The notes: a model not told the origin generated them from the sequence alone. A stretch of 64,000 nucleotides of DNA from Psychrobacter glacincola (GCF_904846075.1 NZ_CAJGZH010000002.1:868001-932000), one strand, 5' to 3'; positions 9,466-19,403 are shown, counted from the stretch's first letter. Numbers and translations are program-made.

Positions 9466-10047
9466 ATGTCTACTCCAGCATCAAATTTTAAGCATCAAGA
9501 TACTCAGCCATGGTATAAGAATTACATGGTGGTTATTTTTGTTATTGGCATGCCAGCATTTGTCGTAGTGGCCTGTATCTTTTTTGTTTATTACTCTTAT
9601 CAAATTCGGGATAGCGTGGTACGTGACGACTGGTATATGGATGGTAAGACGCTTTATCATGATGTGTCACGTGACAAACTGACTTATGACTTAGATTTGC
9701 ACGGCGAAATGCAGTTTGCAGATAATGGTGATGTTGTATTCTATCTAAATTATCCTGAACAGAGTCTGCAATCAGGTAAACTGCTGAATGGTAGTCCTCT
9801 GGCTTATCCTGAAAAACTAGATCTGTCTATCTCGCATGCAACCGATATCAAAAAAGATCACGATGTCGTACTGCAACATGTCGAGGGCAATAAATACAGT
9901 GCGCAGGTAGATATAGATCCTTTAAAAGCAAAATATTATCTACAAGTAAGTAGTGATGGTAAAGATGACTGGCGTATGCAAGATGTGGCGAAATTACCAC
10001 GTTCAAAAGTTAGCTTTGACCCATTACCTGTTTTTGCAGAAAGTTGA
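9466..10047 (+). CDS. ccoH: CcoH/FixH-family cbb3 oxidase assembly protein
   Basis: A membrane-anchored assembly factor of cbb3 oxidase. The protein has 193 aa, with one N-terminal membrane helix (about residues 24-46, VVIFVIGMPAFVVVACIFFVYY) and a periplasmic beta-rich domain. The WYKNYMVV opening and DDWYMDGKTL after the helix are typical of FixH proteins. It follows ccoG, but a repeat element is inserted in the 335-base gap, so it may need its own promoter. ccoI (copper ATPase) and ccoS, which usually follow, are not here; the next gene is convergent ttcA. Confidence 0.85.
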   Translation: MSTPASNFKHQDTQPWYKNYMVVIFVIGMPAFVVVACIFFVYYSYQIRDSVVRDDWYMDGKTLYHDVSRDKLTYDLDLHGEMQFADNGDVVFYLNYPEQSLQSGKLLNGSPLAYPEKLDLSISHATDIKKDHDVVLQHVEGNKYSAQVDIDPLKAKYYLQVSSDGKDDWRMQDVAKLPRSKVSFDPLPVFAES

Positions 10048-10100
10048 TTTTACCAATCTTGCTATTATAAGCATGATTAATAATTGATTTATTAACACAT

Positions 10101-10139
10101 AAAAAAACCAGCCATTTATCAATAATGAGCTGGTTTTTT
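10101..10139. terminator. Bidirectional terminator between ccoH and ttcA
   Basis: Arms AAAAAACCAGC and GCTGGTTTTTT flank a loop of about a dozen bases, with A and T tracts on both sides. It serves the two convergent genes. Confidence 0.85.
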
Positions 10140-10200
10140 ATACTAACGGTTTATGCTATTTTTTATAAATGTCATTTAACAATATCGAATAAGCGAATCG

Positions 10201-11358
10201 TTAAATAACAGGATTTATTGTTGGAATCTTCTGATTCGTATGCTTGTTTTCTGCTGAATTATCAGACTCTGTCGAAAGCAGCTTACTATCGAACTTCGGA
10301 TTGAACGCTTGAGTTTTTGGCGATACAGGTAAGCCAATTTCAGCCAAGCTCTCGGTCTGCCCAGCTTGGATGTTATCCCCTTCAAACAAACGCTCATTAT
10401 CATCACGATCAAGACTTAACTGCTCAAAATCGAATAGCTCACGGTCTGCTAGTTGCGACGGTGCGACGTTTTGCATGGCTTTAAAAATAGAGGCCAAACG
10501 CTGCGGATGAGCATTATCCCATTCCCGCAACATATCGTTGATAATGGCTCTTTGTAAGTTGGTTTGGCTGCCACATAAATTGCACGGAATAATTGGAAAT
10601 TCTTTTAAGCGAGCATATTCGATGATGTCTTTTTCTTCGACATAAGCCAATGGGCGAATAAGTAGGTTTTGCTTGTCATCACTGAGCAATTTCGGTGGCA
10701 TCGATTTAAGAGTGCCGCCATGAAATAAATTCAAAAAGAAAGTCGCCAACATATCATCGCGATGATGACCCAGCGCAATTTTGGTTGCGCCAATCTGCTT
10801 AGCAAAACCGTATAACGAGCCGCGGCGCAGACGTGAACACGCCGAGCAATAAGTTTTGCCTTCTGGCACCACGCTCTTAACGATACTATAAGTGTCTTTT
10901 TCTAAAATATAGTGAGCAATGCCCTGCTCGTTCAAATACGCTGGCAAAATATCTTCAGGGTAACCGGGCTGCTTTTGATCGAGATTGACCGCGACGACAT
11001 CAAAGTTAATCGGGGCGATACGCTTGAGTAATAGTAAAATATCCAGCAAGGTATAGCTGTCTTTACCACCTGAAACACAGACCATGACTACATCGCCGTC
11101 TTCGATCATATTAAAATCACGAATCGCCCAAGAGACTTGTCTACGCAGCTTCTTTTGTAGTTTACGGAACTCTGCTGATTCAGTAGACGTTGACGGTGCA
11201 GCAGCGATACTGTCTTCATTTGGATGATCGGCAGCAACATCCTCATATTCCATACTATCACCATCAGTGTCCCAAGCATGATTATCCAAACCTTTATCAG
11301 CTGACATATCATCGATTTCAGGCGTAATTTGTGGCGTAAACAAGGTTGCTGCGGTCAT
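10201..11358 (-). CDS. ttcA: tRNA 2-thiocytidine(32) synthetase TtcA
   Basis: An ATP-dependent, 4Fe-4S-containing enzyme that thiolates cytidine 32 of some tRNAs. The core shows the PP-loop SGGKDS, a CSACSR pair and the later CNLCGSQ pair of the TtcA family, with the GHHRDD segment between them. At 385 aa it is longer than E. coli TtcA (about 311): an acidic, low-complexity extension of about 60 residues at the N-terminus and a polar tail of about 60 residues at the C-terminus lie outside the recognised domain. The start at 11358 has only a weak ribosome-binding site; the extension itself contains an ATG (residue 18, MSADKG) that could also be used. Confidence 0.95.
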   Translation of the reverse strand: MTAATLFTPQITPEIDDMSADKGLDNHAWDTDGDSMEYEDVAADHPNEDSIAAAPSTSTESAEFRKLQKKLRRQVSWAIRDFNMIEDGDVVMVCVSGGKDSYTLLDILLLLKRIAPINFDVVAVNLDQKQPGYPEDILPAYLNEQGIAHYILEKDTYSIVKSVVPEGKTYCSACSRLRRGSLYGFAKQIGATKIALGHHRDDMLATFFLNLFHGGTLKSMPPKLLSDDKQNLLIRPLAYVEEKDIIEYARLKEFPIIPCNLCGSQTNLQRAIINDMLREWDNAHPQRLASIFKAMQNVAPSQLADRELFDFEQLSLDRDDNERLFEGDNIQAGQTESLAEIGLPVSPKTQAFNPKFDSKLLSTESDNSAENKHTNQKIPTINPVI

Positions 11359-11725
11359 AAGTTACTCAATATCTTTACAAGGGAATTTTGCTAAAAAATG
11401 GAAGAATAAAGCCTTTAGCAAGAAAATAATAGCACAGTGGCTCTAAAAGCAGCGATTATAACAAAATTTGCTAACAGATTGAAAAGATGAGATTAAACTA
11501 TCAGATTAAATATTCAGTCTTTTTTATGGCTTAGCTTAAGGCATGCTGAACATGCGACCATAGCACTGCTAATAGCTCCACACTTTTATAAACAAATTTC
11601 TCTTTTGAGCTGATTAAGGTTTCATATCGTATTTATAATGGCTTCGTGGTTCTGTAATGAGCGTATTTTTGCTAAAATAGGCGTTTTTCGCAAACCCATT
11701 TCGCAAACCAATAATAGATACCACT
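11359..11725. other. Divergent intergenic region ttcA/queC
   Basis: About 370 bases between divergent genes. TATAAT at 11634-11639 and TAAAAT near 11673-11678 are candidate -10 boxes for queC. A short direct repeat TTTCGCAAACC lies just before queC. I see no preQ1-riboswitch-like fold. Confidence 0.35.
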
Positions 11726-12505
11726 ATGACTAATGTTACTTCGCAAAGTACCTCTAATAATCAAGCCTTCGATACTGACTTAAATGCTCTGCATAAAAGC
11801 CAAAATGCCGTTGTGCTGCTGTCAGGCGGGCTTGATTCGGTGACTTGTTTGTATTGGGCCAAGGCACGTTATGCGTCGGTGACTGCGGTCAGTTTTAATT
11901 ATGGTCAACGCCACAATAGTGAGCTGGTCGCGGCAAAAGCCATCGCTGAGACTGCCGAGGTCAATCATAGAATCATTGATATTGATATCGCTCAGCTTGG
12001 TGGCTCTTCGCTGACAGATCACAGTATGATTGTTCCTGATGGCGATACGGATAAGTTCCCCAATAAAAAGCGTGATGAGATCGATAACGACGCTATTCCC
12101 AACACCTATGTGCCTGCGCGTAATACGATATTTTTGTCTTATGCGCTAGCCGTTGCTGAAGTGACCGATGCCAATCATATCGTCATTGGCGTCAGCTCAG
12201 TCGATTACTCAGGCTACCCTGACTGTCGTCCAGAGTATATTGCCGCCTTCGAGCATATGGCCAATCTTGCCACCAAAGCGGGCGTTACCGGTCATCACTT
12301 ATCCATTCAAACGCCCTTACAGCAACTGTCAAAAGCAAAAACCATTGAGCTTGGATTGTCATTGGGCGTCGATTATGGGCAAACCATATCTTGCTACCAA
12401 GCCGATGCACAAGGTCTTGCTTGCGGTGTATGTGACAGCTGTGCCCTACGCCGTCAAGGGTTTGCTCAGGCGGGCATCACTGACCCAACCCATTATCAAT
12501 CTTAA
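11726..12505 (+). CDS. queC: 7-cyano-7-deazaguanine synthase QueC
   Basis: Converts 7-carboxy-7-deazaguanine with ammonia and ATP to preQ0, a precursor of queuosine in tRNA. The PP-loop SGGLDS lies near residues 33-38, and the zinc ligands C223, C233, C236 and C239 (in CGVCDSC) are all present. The YVPARNTIFLSYAL segment is characteristic. At 259 aa the protein is slightly longer than E. coli QueC because of an N-terminal extension of about 25 polar residues. Its pathway partner queE is at 56338 in this window, and the two are not linked in an operon. Confidence 0.96.
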   Translation: MTNVTSQSTSNNQAFDTDLNALHKSQNAVVLLSGGLDSVTCLYWAKARYASVTAVSFNYGQRHNSELVAAKAIAETAEVNHRIIDIDIAQLGGSSLTDHSMIVPDGDTDKFPNKKRDEIDNDAIPNTYVPARNTIFLSYALAVAEVTDANHIVIGVSSVDYSGYPDCRPEYIAAFEHMANLATKAGVTGHHLSIQTPLQQLSKAKTIELGLSLGVDYGQTISCYQADAQGLACGVCDSCALRRQGFAQAGITDPTHYQS

Positions 12506-12741
12506 TGAATGATGAGATTGCACTTGCATGAAAGCGTGATAGCAATCAACATTAGCGAAACATTCGCTTGCATTAACACAGCACGCCGCCGTTGTATTTT
12601 AACTCACATACTTGTTATGGTATGAGCGATTGCATTTATCACAAGATATAAGTAACCACATTAGTCAACGAACTATGAGTACTTTTGCTTTACTTTGAGT
12701 ACAAAATTTAGAAAATTGATGCTACCCGTAAGAGGATATTT

Positions 12742-13071
12742 ATGAAGTTGTTGCCATTATTACCCCTAGCTTTAGCTGCCATTTTTGTGATGCCACAAGC
12801 AAACGCTGCCGATATTAAGCAAAATAACATCAATACCTGCGTTAATGGTGCGGTCAAATATAAAGTCGCTGACAAAGGCGATGCGACCAAACTATGCAAT
12901 TGCACTATTGGCGTGCGTAGCAACATGACCATCGGTCAGATGTGGGAAATTGAGAGCTATGCCCAAGACAAAAAAGATCCGTCTGGACTGCCTTACGTCA
13001 AAAAAATGCAAAAAGATTTGCAGCAATGCACCGTTGGCTTAGATTTAAAACAGCCACAAAAACCAGCATAA
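12742..13071 (+). CDS. Small secreted protein with CxC motif, unknown function
   Basis: I do not recognise a named family. Residues 1-22 form a clear signal peptide (MKLLPLLPLALAAIFVMPQANA) with an Ala-x-Ala cleavage site. The mature part (about 87 aa) has four cysteines: C33, C52-N-C54 and C96. The lipoprotein at 63622 has the same C...CxC...C arrangement, so they may share a fold. AGAGGA lies nine bases before the ATG. The gene stands alone behind queC with its own terminator, so it is probably a single-gene transcript. Confidence 0.75.
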   Translation: MKLLPLLPLALAAIFVMPQANAADIKQNNINTCVNGAVKYKVADKGDATKLCNCTIGVRSNMTIGQMWEIESYAQDKKDPSGLPYVKKMQKDLQQCTVGLDLKQPQKPA

Positions 13072-13092
13072 TACACATCTCGTTTGATATAC

Positions 13093-13120
13093 AAAAGACT
13101 GGCTATTGCCAGTCTTTTTT
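13093..13120 (+). terminator. Rho-independent terminator
   Basis: Arms AAAAGACTGGC and GCCAGTCTTTTTT around a four-base loop, just after the small secreted-protein gene. Confidence 0.9.
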
Positions 13121-13261
13121 GTTGTCAATACAGGCGCAAAGTGTAAAACTGATTATGAATCGCTGCTAATCTGCTTATAATAAGCACACAGCATAGATTA
13201 TCAATCGACATAAGCACTGATATAAGTACTGACATAAACAAAAACGAATAAGGATTTTATA

Positions 13262-13759
13262 ATGGCAAAACCAACCACAGAAAACCTAACCTTACCTGAC
13301 TTTCCAGTGACGATAGTACGAAAGCTTGCCGGCAACTTTATCCATGATGAAATCAATCTCCAAGAGATGATTGCCAATACTGATAAAGGGCTTATTCTGT
13401 ACTTTTATCCAAAAGACAGTACGCCAGGCTGTACCACTCAAGCCACCGAATTTACTGCTCATCTCCATGAGTTTGATGATTTAGGCTATGACATTATCGG
13501 CGTCTCACGTGATAGTGTTGAATCTCATGAGAAATTCATCACCAAATATGATTTAAACATTGCCCTTATCAGCGATACTGATGAAAAACTATGCCAATAC
13601 TTTGACGTTATTAAAGAAAAAAATATGTATGGAAAAATCAGCTTAGGGCTGGTCCGCTCAGCGTTTGTCTTTAACAAAGATAGCGAGCTGACTCATGCTC
13701 AGCGAAATTTACGTGCCAAAGGCTACACTGAACGTTTGCTTGAAACCTTAGCACCTTAA
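13262..13759 (+). CDS. bcp: Peroxiredoxin, PrxQ/BCP family
   Basis: A thiol peroxidase that reduces hydrogen and organic peroxides. At 165 aa it shows the family active site FYPKDSTPGCTTQA, with the peroxidatic cysteine at C57. In E. coli BCP a second cysteine sits five residues later; here that place is a threonine (T62). The only other cysteine is C111 (KLCQYFD), so the enzyme is either a 1-Cys type or uses an unusual resolving residue. AAGGA precedes the ATG at a suitable spacing. A flavoprotein disulfide oxidoreductase follows about 190 bases downstream on the same strand. Confidence 0.93.
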   Translation: MAKPTTENLTLPDFPVTIVRKLAGNFIHDEINLQEMIANTDKGLILYFYPKDSTPGCTTQATEFTAHLHEFDDLGYDIIGVSRDSVESHEKFITKYDLNIALISDTDEKLCQYFDVIKEKNMYGKISLGLVRSAFVFNKDSELTHAQRNLRAKGYTERLLETLAP

Positions 13760-13952
13760 CCAATAAAGCCAAGAATCATAAAAAAGCATTTTAAAATAGA
13801 CGCTAATAATCATTAGGATAAACGCTGGATATCAGAGGCTGAAAGTCGTTTTTTAATAATTTTTTAGAGCAATCTCTTATCAGAGGAATCTCTTAAAAAA
13901 ATCATCTAAAAAACAGCCCTGAATAATAAACATCTTATAACTTGAGAATCAT

Positions 13953-15449
13953 ATGAATAGACAATCCGATACTGCAGCGGATAACACAGCATCCAAAGCT
14001 ACTCGCCAAGTATCTGTTGCCGTTATCGGTGCAGGTACTGCTGGGCAAAATGCTTTTCGTCAAGCCAGTAAAACCCATGATGATGTTGTTATTATTAATG
14101 ACGGATTCTGGACGACCACTTGTATTGCGGTCGGCTGTATGCCAAGCAAACTATTGATTGCCGCCGCTCATCGCGCGTATGAAGCCAATCTCTCTGCTGA
14201 ATTTGGCGTCCATGCCACTGTCCAGATAGATGGCAAGCAAGTCATGCAACGCGTTCGGGACGAGCGTGCTCATTTTGCTAGCTACGTCAAAGCTCAAGTA
14301 GATAGCTGGCCTGATCACAAAAAAATCTCAGGACGCGCTCATATCAATAACCAAGGATTCATTGAAGTCAATGATGCGCTGATTGCCGCTGACAAAATCA
14401 TTATCGCCACGGGCAGCTCTCCATTTATCCCAGATGGCTGGGCAGATAAGCTTGGTGACGCCATGCTCACCTCTGATACGATCTTTGAACTCACAAATTT
14501 ACCCAAAACAATGGCCGTCGTCGGTACAGGTGCTATCGGATTAGAGCTAGCGCAAGCCTTTAACCGCTTAGGCGTAGAAGTAACTTTGTTTAATCGTGTC
14601 AAACGTGTTGCAGGTCTCAAAGACGATGATATCAATAACAAAGCTATCGATTGCTTAAGCCGCGAATTGACCATGCATTTGGGCAGCAAAATCAACGATG
14701 TCGGCGTGCAAACAGCCACGGATAATGACCATTCAGCCGCGTTCATTGATTATGAAGACAGTGCTGGAGAGTCGCAACAATGGCAAGGTGAGTATGTACT
14801 GGTTGCCACTGGTCGCCGCAATAATATCAAACCGCTGGGAGTCGAACACTTAGGCGTTGAACTTGACGACAAGGATCGTCCAAAGCACTTGAATAAAAAA
14901 ACAGGTCAGATTGGTGATTTAGATGTCTATATCGTTGGTGATGCCAACGCCAATCTCCCACTATTGCATGTGGCCAGTGATGAAGGCTATAGCGCTGGAA
15001 GTATGGTCTGCGAGAATGAAGACGCCGCTCATATTCGCCCGCCCGCCACGCCCTTCTCTATTGTGTTTTGCTCACCGCAAATCGTTAACGTCGGCATGTC
15101 TCTACCAGACATTCAGCAGGATACAAGCTTAGAATATGTCATCGGTAGTGTCAGCTTCGATAATCAAGGACGTAGTCGCGTGATGGGCGTCAACTGTGGC
15201 CTGCTACATATCTATGGCTGTAAAAAAACTGATAGAATCTTAGGCGCTAGTATGGTGGGTCCTGATGCCGAGTATATTGGACACATTTTAGCGGCAGCGA
15301 TTACCAATGATTTGAGTGTTAAGGCCATGCTCGATACGCCTTTTTATCATCCTACGATATTAGAAGGCTTACGTACCGCGTTACGCGATGTTCAACACAA
15401 AATGGCAATACCTTATCAGTACCAAGACACACAGGAAGATAGCTTTTAA
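13953..15449 (+). CDS. Dihydrolipoyl dehydrogenase-like FAD/NAD disulfide oxidoreductase
   Basis: A class-I pyridine nucleotide-disulfide oxidoreductase of 498 aa. The FAD-binding GAGTAGQNA follows an N-terminal tail of about 22 residues, the redox-active pair is C57 and C62 (CIAVGCMPSK), the second nucleotide-binding site is VVGTGAIGLELAQ, and the C-terminal FYHPTILEGL supplies the catalytic histidine of the partner subunit. It is not next to pyruvate or 2-oxoglutarate dehydrogenase genes, so its lipoamide substrate is unproven. The active-site context TTCIAVGC differs from GGTCLNVGC of classical Lpd, and similar stand-alone enzymes are common in Pseudomonas and Acinetobacter. Between a peroxiredoxin and MscS, a redox-defence role is possible but only inferred. 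Confidence 0.85.
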   Translation: MNRQSDTAADNTASKATRQVSVAVIGAGTAGQNAFRQASKTHDDVVIINDGFWTTTCIAVGCMPSKLLIAAAHRAYEANLSAEFGVHATVQIDGKQVMQRVRDERAHFASYVKAQVDSWPDHKKISGRAHINNQGFIEVNDALIAADKIIIATGSSPFIPDGWADKLGDAMLTSDTIFELTNLPKTMAVVGTGAIGLELAQAFNRLGVEVTLFNRVKRVAGLKDDDINNKAIDCLSRELTMHLGSKINDVGVQTATDNDHSAAFIDYEDSAGESQQWQGEYVLVATGRRNNIKPLGVEHLGVELDDKDRPKHLNKKTGQIGDLDVYIVGDANANLPLLHVASDEGYSAGSMVCENEDAAHIRPPATPFSIVFCSPQIVNVGMSLPDIQQDTSLEYVIGSVSFDNQGRSRVMGVNCGLLHIYGCKKTDRILGASMVGPDAEYIGHILAAAITNDLSVKAMLDTPFYHPTILEGLRTALRDVQHKMAIPYQYQDTQEDSF

Positions 15450-15553
15450 GCATCAGCTCAGCTACACTTCCAAAACAAGGATGTCTCGTATTAATCATCA
15501 CTCATGTTGTGTTTGGTAGCACTGACGACTTGAGATACTTTAAAAAACTCTGC

Positions 15554-16753
15554 ATGGACCAAAAAATGGCAATCGCTAGTATTACTGATTTTTTTAAAGA
15601 GATTGTTCGTGACCTGCATACTAGCCTCTACCTTGCGCTTGGCGGCTCTGTCGATGAAGAGTCGCTTGATTGGTCGTCTCAAGCGGTAGAGCTCGCTAGT
15701 ACTGCCATCAAAATCCTAATACTGCTGGCAGTGTTGGGATTTTTTTATTGGCTTGCCATTTACATCCTTAAGCAAAGTAGGACAAAAATCCGCCTGAATG
15801 AGCGCCGTACTAAGATTGTCCGTTCGGTCTTGCGTTATATCTGGATAGTTGCCAGCCTGATTGCCATTATGAGCCAGATTTACTTTGAGCCTGAGACTAT
15901 CAAAGCTACTGCAAAAGCCAGTACATGGGCGGGTATTTATTATGTACTTTGGGCGTCATCTGGACAGATTATCCATAGGGTGTTACAGCATTATGGTCTT
16001 AATGCTTCTATAGAGCAGCTGCTTCAAAACATCTTGTCAGTGCTGCTATTGGTACTCGGACTTGCCAGCGTCATGGCGCAATTTGGTTTCGATATCGTCT
16101 CATTGGTCGCAGGTTTAGGGATTGTGGGCTTGGCAGTCGGTTTTGCTGCCCAGTCAACGCTTGCTAATTTCATTGCAGGTATTACCATTTTACTCGAACA
16201 ATCTTTTCAGGTTGGGGACTGGATTCATATCAATGACAACGAGGGTCGCGTCGTACTCATTGCGTTACGCACCACCCATATTTTGACGCGAGACAACATC
16301 ACCGTCATTATTCCCAACTCTAACGTTGCCTCCTCTGAGGTGACCAATTTAACCTCCAAGAACTTCATACGTTTCGATATTCGTGTGCGTATCGCCTTTG
16401 AAGATGATGTTGATACTGCTCGCAAGGAAATTTTGCAGGTGCTTACTGATACCGATGTGGTACTCAGCCGTCCTGAAACCTCGGCCACCGTGGATGAAAT
16501 TGGTGAGTATGGAGTGTTTTTTATTGTGCGTTTTTGGGTCAAGCCTGCCGCTGTCGCGCGCATGCCCAAAATTAAAGAAGGTTTAAAAGAAGATATCAAG
16601 CGTGCCTTTGATGCCGCTAATATTTCTACTCCTTATCCTCATATGCGTCTGCTTATGCCAAAGGATGTGGATTATCCTATTGCCACTAAACCTTTTGCAA
16701 CTACAACGCAGGTCGTGTCAGAAACACCACCACTGAGCAAAGCGGATAAATAA
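15554..16753 (+). CDS. MscS-family mechanosensitive ion channel
   Basis: An inner-membrane channel that releases solutes on osmotic downshock. Several helices lie in the first 200 residues, followed by the pore-lining helix and its hallmark Ala/Gly pattern (GLGIVGLAVGFAAQSTLANF), then the beta domain beginning FQVGDWIHI, with the IPNSNV motif and an alpha/beta C-terminal domain. From the ATG at 15554 the protein has 399 aa. A GTG at 15509 in frame and an ATG at 15566 are alternatives, and no start has a strong ribosome-binding site. It is longer than E. coli MscS (286 aa), with extra N-terminal sequence. Confidence 0.92.
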   Translation: MDQKMAIASITDFFKEIVRDLHTSLYLALGGSVDEESLDWSSQAVELASTAIKILILLAVLGFFYWLAIYILKQSRTKIRLNERRTKIVRSVLRYIWIVASLIAIMSQIYFEPETIKATAKASTWAGIYYVLWASSGQIIHRVLQHYGLNASIEQLLQNILSVLLLVLGLASVMAQFGFDIVSLVAGLGIVGLAVGFAAQSTLANFIAGITILLEQSFQVGDWIHINDNEGRVVLIALRTTHILTRDNITVIIPNSNVASSEVTNLTSKNFIRFDIRVRIAFEDDVDTARKEILQVLTDTDVVLSRPETSATVDEIGEYGVFFIVRFWVKPAAVARMPKIKEGLKEDIKRAFDAANISTPYPHMRLLMPKDVDYPIATKPFATTTQVVSETPPLSKADK

Positions 16754-16981
16754 GCTCATTATATTATTTATCCTTTGGACAATTTACCCCACAATTTTTA
16801 GGCTCAAGGTTTTCATCCTCAGTATGATAAGCATGATTTTGTGAAAGGTAGCGCTGCTGAATCTCTCTTTGATAAACACCACCACTTTAAACCATCCTGC
16901 CTTGAATTATGGTAAAATTGGCGGTTAAACATCTTATTTTATGATGTGCATTACTTATCAATTTAGCCCACAGGTATCCGT

Positions 16982-19285
16982 ATGACCGAAACAACCGCGC
17001 CCGCACCTCTAACAGCAGCTTCACCAGAATTGTCGCTTGACCTTATTATCACCTGTGCCGATGGGCTTGAGGCACCACTCCAAACTGAGCTGACAAGTTT
17101 TGGTATTGCAAGTGAAATCAAAAGTACAGGCCGTCTGGCAGTTACTGGTACTTTGCGTGACTTATATAGCATTTGTTTGTGGTCACGTGTCGCCTCGCGG
17201 GTATTAATGCTCATTAAACGCAAAAACATCAATGCTGAATACGATGTGGCTGAGCAACTTTATGGCTTGGCAAAATCGGTCAATTGGATTGAGCAGTTTA
17301 GTTTAGAGCAAACTTTTGCCATTCGTCTGTCGGTCGACAAGCGTGTCGCCGTCAGTCAACAGTTTGCGATGCTACGTATCAAAGATGCGATTGCAGATAC
17401 GTTCAATGAAGTTTATGACAGCCGTCCTAACGTCGATAGTAAAAATCCAGACTTTTCTATATTTGCAACCGTGAATGATAAGCAAGCTGAGCTGTATTTA
17501 GATTTATCAGGTACCAGTTTGCATCGCCGTGGGTATCGTGTGGCAATGACTGAAGCACCACTCAAAGAAAACTTGGCAGCGGCCCTACTTTATAGTGCAG
17601 GCTGGCACAAGAAAAATGAAGCTGGCAATGCACCTTTTTATAATGCGCTAATTGACCCAATGTGTGGGTCTGGCACCTTTATTATTGAAGCACTACTCAT
17701 GCATTGCGATTATGCTGTGGGTATCGATAAAGCCGCCAATCAATTTGGTTTTTACCAATGGCAGCATCATGACGATGCCTTATGGCAACAGATGATCGAT
17801 GATGCCCAGACACGTTTCCGCGAAGCCTTAGCAATTGCTAATGAGCAACCAGATACATTACCGCTGATTTTGGGTTTTGATGCCGATAGCGGCGCGATTT
17901 TAGCAACAGAGAAAAACTTGATTGCCGCAGGTTTGCAAGATTTACTACCACTACTTGATCTTGAGACGCGTGCGCTTGACCAGCTGAGCACTATTTTGAA
18001 GCCATTGGTCGATGACGGTCGATTGAGCAATCCTCTAATCATCACTAACCCACCTTATGGTGAGCGTTTGGGTGACGAAGAGATGATTAAGCCGTTATAT
18101 CAGGCGATTGGACTTATTTTGCAAGACAGCTTTGCTGGTAGCGGCATCGATCCAATGCTTGGCATATTGGCATCTAATGTTGAGCAAGTTGATATCTTAC
18201 CTATCAAAGAACCAAAAACCTTACGCTGTCATAATGGTGCTATCACCGTTTATTTCCGCTATGGCACGTTGATTGCGGGACAAACGGGCAATATCGTTAG
18301 TCGCTTCGAAAAACGTGAGATTGAAGTGGAAGAGGGACAAGACTTTATCAACCGCTTGCAAAAAAACCTGTCCAAGCTGAAGAAATTGGCTAAAAAAGAT
18401 AAGGTTAGTAATTTGCGCGTTTACAATGCTGACTTGCCCGACTTCAAAGTCGCCGTCGATTTATATGGCGACTATGTGCACGTGCAAGAATATGCGCCAC
18501 CAAAAACCATTCCACCTGAGACGGCTAAAAAACGCTTCAACTTGGCACTAATGGGTATTCGTGAAGTTTTTGGTATTAACCGTGAACAAATATTTATCAA
18601 GACCCGTGCACGCCAGTCTGGTAATGACCAATATAGCAAACAGAACACCACAGAAAAGCGTGGTAAATTTCATGTTGCACGTGAAGATGGTGCTTATTTT
18701 TACGTCAACTTTACGGACTATTTGGATACGGGTTTGTTCATTGATCACCGTAATATGCGTGCCCGTATCAAAGACAACAGTCGTAATAAATCCGTACTGA
18801 ACTTATTTGCTTATACCTGTACCGCAAGTGTCCATGCGGCATTGGCTGGCGCGAAAAAAGTCACTAGCGTTGACTTATCACAGAACTATCTAGACTGGGG
18901 TAAGCAAAACTTTGTATTAAATGGTCTGGACGTTAGCCGCAATAAATATCAATTCGTCGCAGCCGATATCTTTGAATGGATTAAAGACAATACTGAACAA
19001 TTTGATGTCATCTTTATCGATCCACCGACTTTTTCAAATTCGAAAAAGTTCCAAGGTACCTTTGATGTGCAGCGCGACCACTCTGCCCTCATTAATCGTG
19101 CGATGAACCGCTTGACCTCTGACGGGACTTTATATTTTTCAAATAACTTTACCCGCTTTGAGCTCGATGAGCAGTTAACCGAGCGTTATGATATTGTCGA
19201 TATCACGCAAAAAACCATTGGTTTTGATTTTGATATTAAAAAGCCCATTCATCAAAGTTTTGAGATTCGTCATCGTCAGGGCTGA
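16982..19285 (+). CDS. rlmL: Bifunctional 23S rRNA methyltransferase RlmKL (m2G2445 / m7G2069)
   Basis: A fusion of two SAM-dependent methyltransferases acting on 23S rRNA during ribosome assembly. It contains an N-terminal THUMP domain (about residues 60-170), an RlmL part with the catalytic TNPPYGER near 354-361, and an RlmK part with LNLFAYTCTASVHAALAGA for SAM binding and FIDPPTFSN near 678-686. At 767 aa it is slightly longer than E. coli RlmKL (702 aa). It starts at an ATG after CACAGGTATCCGT and ends before a clear terminator. It is monocistronic. Confidence 0.96.
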   Translation: MTETTAPAPLTAASPELSLDLIITCADGLEAPLQTELTSFGIASEIKSTGRLAVTGTLRDLYSICLWSRVASRVLMLIKRKNINAEYDVAEQLYGLAKSVNWIEQFSLEQTFAIRLSVDKRVAVSQQFAMLRIKDAIADTFNEVYDSRPNVDSKNPDFSIFATVNDKQAELYLDLSGTSLHRRGYRVAMTEAPLKENLAAALLYSAGWHKKNEAGNAPFYNALIDPMCGSGTFIIEALLMHCDYAVGIDKAANQFGFYQWQHHDDALWQQMIDDAQTRFREALAIANEQPDTLPLILGFDADSGAILATEKNLIAAGLQDLLPLLDLETRALDQLSTILKPLVDDGRLSNPLIITNPPYGERLGDEEMIKPLYQAIGLILQDSFAGSGIDPMLGILASNVEQVDILPIKEPKTLRCHNGAITVYFRYGTLIAGQTGNIVSRFEKREIEVEEGQDFINRLQKNLSKLKKLAKKDKVSNLRVYNADLPDFKVAVDLYGDYVHVQEYAPPKTIPPETAKKRFNLALMGIREVFGINREQIFIKTRARQSGNDQYSKQNTTEKRGKFHVAREDGAYFYVNFTDYLDTGLFIDHRNMRARIKDNSRNKSVLNLFAYTCTASVHAALAGAKKVTSVDLSQNYLDWGKQNFVLNGLDVSRNKYQFVAADIFEWIKDNTEQFDVIFIDPPTFSNSKKFQGTFDVQRDHSALINRAMNRLTSDGTLYFSNNFTRFELDEQLTERYDIVDITQKTIGFDFDIKKPIHQSFEIRHRQG

Positions 19286-19370
19286 TAATTTAAGTTTATG
19301 GATGGATATAAAGGTTGACCACCGCATTTAGACGCCATCTTTTATAGTCAATCTTGTCATACACATAACA

Positions 19371-19403
19371 ATGACCCAATCGGCTTTGATTGGGTCATTT
19401 TTT
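19371..19403 (+). terminator. Rho-independent terminator of rlmKL
   Basis: Arms ATGACCCAATC and GATTGGGTCAT with a short loop and a run of T; just downstream of the rlmKL stop. Confidence 0.9.

Noticed and set aside
11359..11725. Possible preQ1 riboswitch in front of queC
   Set aside because: I could not find the short pseudoknot-type aptamer or a conserved A-rich tail; the short repeat of TTTCGCAAACC does not form it.
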